This document shows positions 61,862 through 64,000 of a DNA stretch of 64,000 bases, in pieces. Source of the stretch: 21-14-0-10-47-8 sp966211795 (lineage in GTDB: Bacteria > Bdellovibrionota > Bdellovibrionia > Bdellovibrionales > Bdellovibrionaceae). The position numbers and the translations under genes were made by a program. Position 1 is the stretch's first letter; each line of letters begins with the position of its first letter. The stretch covers positions 37,642 through 101,641 of the forward strand of contig CBIHNW010000020.1 of NCBI GenBank assembly GCA_966211795.1, in the 5' to 3' direction. The notes under the pieces are model-generated. The model saw nothing but the letters and a program-made list of their open reading frames with translations, made no database searches and had not been told where the DNA came from.

Positions 61862-63247
61862 ATGAAGCAAACCTTGCGTTTCATTCTAGGTTCAACGGCT
61901 TTCACTTTGTTGTTTCTTTCGATCAACAGTGGTGGCCAAGGCTCGTGGTTGGAAAAGCCCGCTTACGGTGGCATGACTCCGACTCAACCTTTGAAGCTGT
62001 TGGTTTTGCAAAAGGCGCTCACTTACCAAAAGCTTCATATGATCGAGTCCGGCTTTGAATATGAACTGCTGCAGCAATTTGCCGCGGATTCCGGTTACGA
62101 TCTTCAAATCAAACCGATGAGCAACGAAAAAGAGCTGTTGCGACGTCTGAGGCAAGGCAAAGGCGACATGGCGGCGGCTCGGTTCTCGGACTTGAACCCG
62201 ATTTTGGATGACGAAAGTGTTTTGAGAAGCCCCGCTTATGACGAAGGAAAACTCTCGCTGGTCTGCCGCCATGGCGTACTGGTTCAATGGAACAACTCGG
62301 GAAATCTCGATCCTGAAACCAACAAATGGAAGCTTCTGATCAATCCGACGTCGGCGGACGCTCGCTGGTCGGTGACGCTGAAGAAACAAGCACCGGCGCT
62401 GAAAATCTCCACGCGCGTGAATGCGTCCGGCCCACAGTTGTTGAAAGCCTTGAAAGATGAAAAAGCGGATTGCACCGTGATGGATCATCTCGAAGCGCAA
62501 TACCAGCTTCGCGCCTTTCAAAATTTGGAAATCATCAAGGACATTTCGCCGAATCAGAATTTCTTTTTCCTGATCGCGAGGACGCACCCCGAACTGCAGG
62601 CCCAATTTCACAAGTGGATGGCGCGCACGGCTCATAAATATTTAGTCAGTCAGGCCAAGGCTCGCGTGAAGGGCAAAGCCTCTGACCTTTCCGCTCGTGA
62701 AGAGCAACGCTTTGCTTTGGACCGCGAGCAAATTCTTCCGAAGTATTCTTTGCTGCTGCAGAAGCACGCGGCCGAGTTCGGCTTACCTTGGCAATTGATG
62801 GCGGCCATTTCTTATCAAGAGTCGCGCTGGAATCCTGAAGCCGAAAGCATCACCGGCGTGAAGGGCTTTATGCAACTGACCAACGAGACCGCCGAGCATC
62901 TCGGAGTCGAAGATCGCGAAGATCCGGGACAAAGCATTTGGGGTGGCGTGAAATACATCAAAATGTTGATCAATCGTCAGCCCAAGTCTTTGTCTTTCAA
63001 AGACCGGCTGGCCCTGGCGCTGGCGACCTACAACGTCGGCCCGGCCCACATGCAAGACGCGCAAAAGCTAGCACTGAAGCTCGGTAAAAATCCGTACTCG
63101 TGGAAAGACTTGCAGACCGTGCTGCCACTGCTGGCCGAAGACGACTATCTTCCGGAATTGAAATACGGTCCCGCCCGCGGCACCGAACCCGTGATCTACG
63201 TGAAGCGAGTCTTCTCCTACCTCGAATTGATGTCGGTCCAGATTTGA
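61862..63247 (+). CDS. MltF-like lytic transglycosylase
   Basis: 461 residues from the ATG at 61862. A signal peptide or anchor covers residues ~1-30. Residues ~50-270 resemble a family 3 solute-binding domain and ~300-460 an SLT domain: ISYQESRWNPEAES holds the catalytic Glu, GVKGFMQLTNETAE and ALATYNVGPAHMQDA follow. This is the MltF arrangement. It cleaves peptidoglycan glycan strands in the periplasm; the binding domain probably responds to muropeptides. Confidence 0.88.
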   Translation: MKQTLRFILGSTAFTLLFLSINSGGQGSWLEKPAYGGMTPTQPLKLLVLQKALTYQKLHMIESGFEYELLQQFAADSGYDLQIKPMSNEKELLRRLRQGKGDMAAARFSDLNPILDDESVLRSPAYDEGKLSLVCRHGVLVQWNNSGNLDPETNKWKLLINPTSADARWSVTLKKQAPALKISTRVNASGPQLLKALKDEKADCTVMDHLEAQYQLRAFQNLEIIKDISPNQNFFFLIARTHPELQAQFHKWMARTAHKYLVSQAKARVKGKASDLSAREEQRFALDREQILPKYSLLLQKHAAEFGLPWQLMAAISYQESRWNPEAESITGVKGFMQLTNETAEHLGVEDREDPGQSIWGGVKYIKMLINRQPKSLSFKDRLALALATYNVGPAHMQDAQKLALKLGKNPYSWKDLQTVLPLLAEDDYLPELKYGPARGTEPVIYVKRVFSYLELMSVQI

Positions 63248-63347
63248 TTTCATTTTTTCGGCGGTCCCATCGCGGCTCTTTGTTTCGAGTGAGGAATTCA
63301 GGTCCGCGGGATTTTGCTCCTCTTCTGTTTTTAGCTTCACAACACTT

Positions 63348-64000
63348 TCAACTCCATAAGACATCCCATTCGCTCGCGGACAAGCCTTTGAGTCTGCGCT
63401 TCCGGTATGGAATTTCGCCGATGGCTTCCTTCTCATTGAGCTGGATGTAATCTCTGACGGTTTTGTAGGCTCGGTAACCCTTTACCACACGCGTGAAGGG
63501 ACGGTACCTCCAGAGCTTGGTGAGTTTTTCGCGTGTTAGGCTACCTTGGCCTTCGAGGTCCGCATTCACTTCCATCTGGTAGTGACTTCCTGAACCGCGG
63601 TTCTCGATTTGCGCGGAGCTTTCGGGGCGCTCGTGGCTATTGGTTCTTTCGGGGGTATGGGAGCTTTCGGGTTTTTTGGGGACGCTGGGGGTATCGGTCA
63701 CTTTGAAATTTTCGCGCTGTTTCCTGGGCGCCGCGGACCGCGGGCCTTTCTGGAGCGGTGAATTTTCTCCGGTTTTTTCCCGAACCCTCTGCTGCTCACT
63801 TGATCCGCCTGCCAATCTTGCATCCATGGATCCTCCTCCAGCCGTCAATCGTGCGCCAGGCATCGACTGCGCAGCGACTTTGGGGGTATCGGTCACAGCC
63901 ACGGTGAGAAGGCCTTCTTTCTCAAACTGCTGGGCAATTTGCCCTGCCACCACTCGGAAAAAGCTTTGGTAATTAGATCTTCTGGTTGTTCGGATCAAAA
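63348..64000 (-). CDS. C-terminal part of a probable Y1/RAYT-type transposase (partial)
   Basis: The frame is open to the window edge, with at most a TTG at 63998, so the N-terminal catalytic part lies outside. The C-terminal region, WRYRPFTRVVKGYRAYKTVRDYIQLNEKEAIGEIPYRKRRLKGLSASEWDVLW, matches what I recall of the end of IS200-like/REP-associated tyrosine transposases, and QSFFRVVAGQIAQQF of their helical segment. About 100 residues in between are a polar Ser/Pro/Glu/Arg-rich insert. Identity is by pattern memory only. Confidence 0.5.
   Translation of the reverse strand, partial: LIRTTRRSNYQSFFRVVAGQIAQQFEKEGLLTVAVTDTPKVAAQSMPGARLTAGGGSMDARLAGGSSEQQRVREKTGENSPLQKGPRSAAPRKQRENFKVTDTPSVPKKPESSHTPERTNSHERPESSAQIENRGSGSHYQMEVNADLEGQGSLTREKLTKLWRYRPFTRVVKGYRAYKTVRDYIQLNEKEAIGEIPYRKRRLKGLSASEWDVLWS
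63687..63896. repeat. in-frame 15-base direct repeat inside the transposase gene
   Basis: GGGGGTATCGGTCAC is at 63687-63701 and 63882-63896, 195 bases apart. It encodes VTDTP twice on the minus strand. The 195 bases are 65 codons, so the segment between may be an in-frame insertion or duplication scar. Confidence 0.55.

Overview
The window looks like chromosome of a predatory-type bacterium of the Bdellovibrionota, close to Bdellovibrio. The basis is inference from gene content: a flagellar operon with a long TPR secreted protein at its head, a giant secreted fibre protein with a C-terminal self-cleaving chaperone domain like the Bdellovibrio mosaic adhesive trimer (MAT) fibres, a TIGR02147-type regulator, many lipoproteins and secreted proteins of unknown function, and an HNH endonuclease gene. 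Base composition is close to 50% GC. No tRNA, rRNA, CRISPR array or prophage was seen.

Layout. 1-2293: end of ileS, then lspA and lgt (lipoprotein maturation). 2402-5221: an outer-membrane barrel candidate, a lipoprotein, yacG, an HU gene with a good promoter and terminator, and a tandem palindromic site in front of pfkA. 5222-11662: pfkA and a complete branched-chain amino acid type ABC operon (livJHMGF) with an acyltransferase-like gene coupled to its end. 11695-17034: a pterin carbinolamine dehydratase, a large ferritin-like/Fe-S/CDGSH fusion protein, two exported unknowns and a FecR-domain protein.

17175-33393 (minus strand) is one long flagellar operon. In transcription order it holds a TPR protein, a stripped-down sigma-54-activator-like AAA+ protein, flgB, flgC, fliE, fliF, fliG, fliH, fliI, fliJ, a MotE-like gene, fliK, flgD, a TIGR02530 gene and flgE. 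It builds the rod base, MS ring, export apparatus ATPase and hook. A sigma-54-like promoter with two upstream direct repeats lies in front of it. 33619-36432 is an Mla-type lipid transport operon.

36476-42179 holds a lipoprotein, a non-coding 43-bp tandem repeat tract, an HNH endonuclease gene, a periplasmic binding protein, and a dciA-like/trmFO pair whose divergent 5' ends overlap. 42306-52749 is a cell-surface region: the 1634-residue fibre, a Cys-rich partner, lipoproteins, a metzincin-type protease and a beta-barrel protein.

52774-57169 contains a lipoprotein, a TIGR02147 regulator and a four-gene cassette: nucleotidyltransferase, TIGR04222 membrane protein with a Gly/Cys tail, DUF692 (MNIO) enzyme and a small helical protein. 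This cassette is the best candidate in the window for an undescribed peptide- or protein-modification system. The rest carries mtgA, a CHASE-type histidine kinase, a small secreted protein, tdk, an MltF-like lytic transglycosylase and, at the edge, the C-terminal part of a probable Y1/RAYT-type transposase. Two copies of a ~100-bp palindromic repeat (53251-53351 and 60996-61097) may belong to that transposase family.
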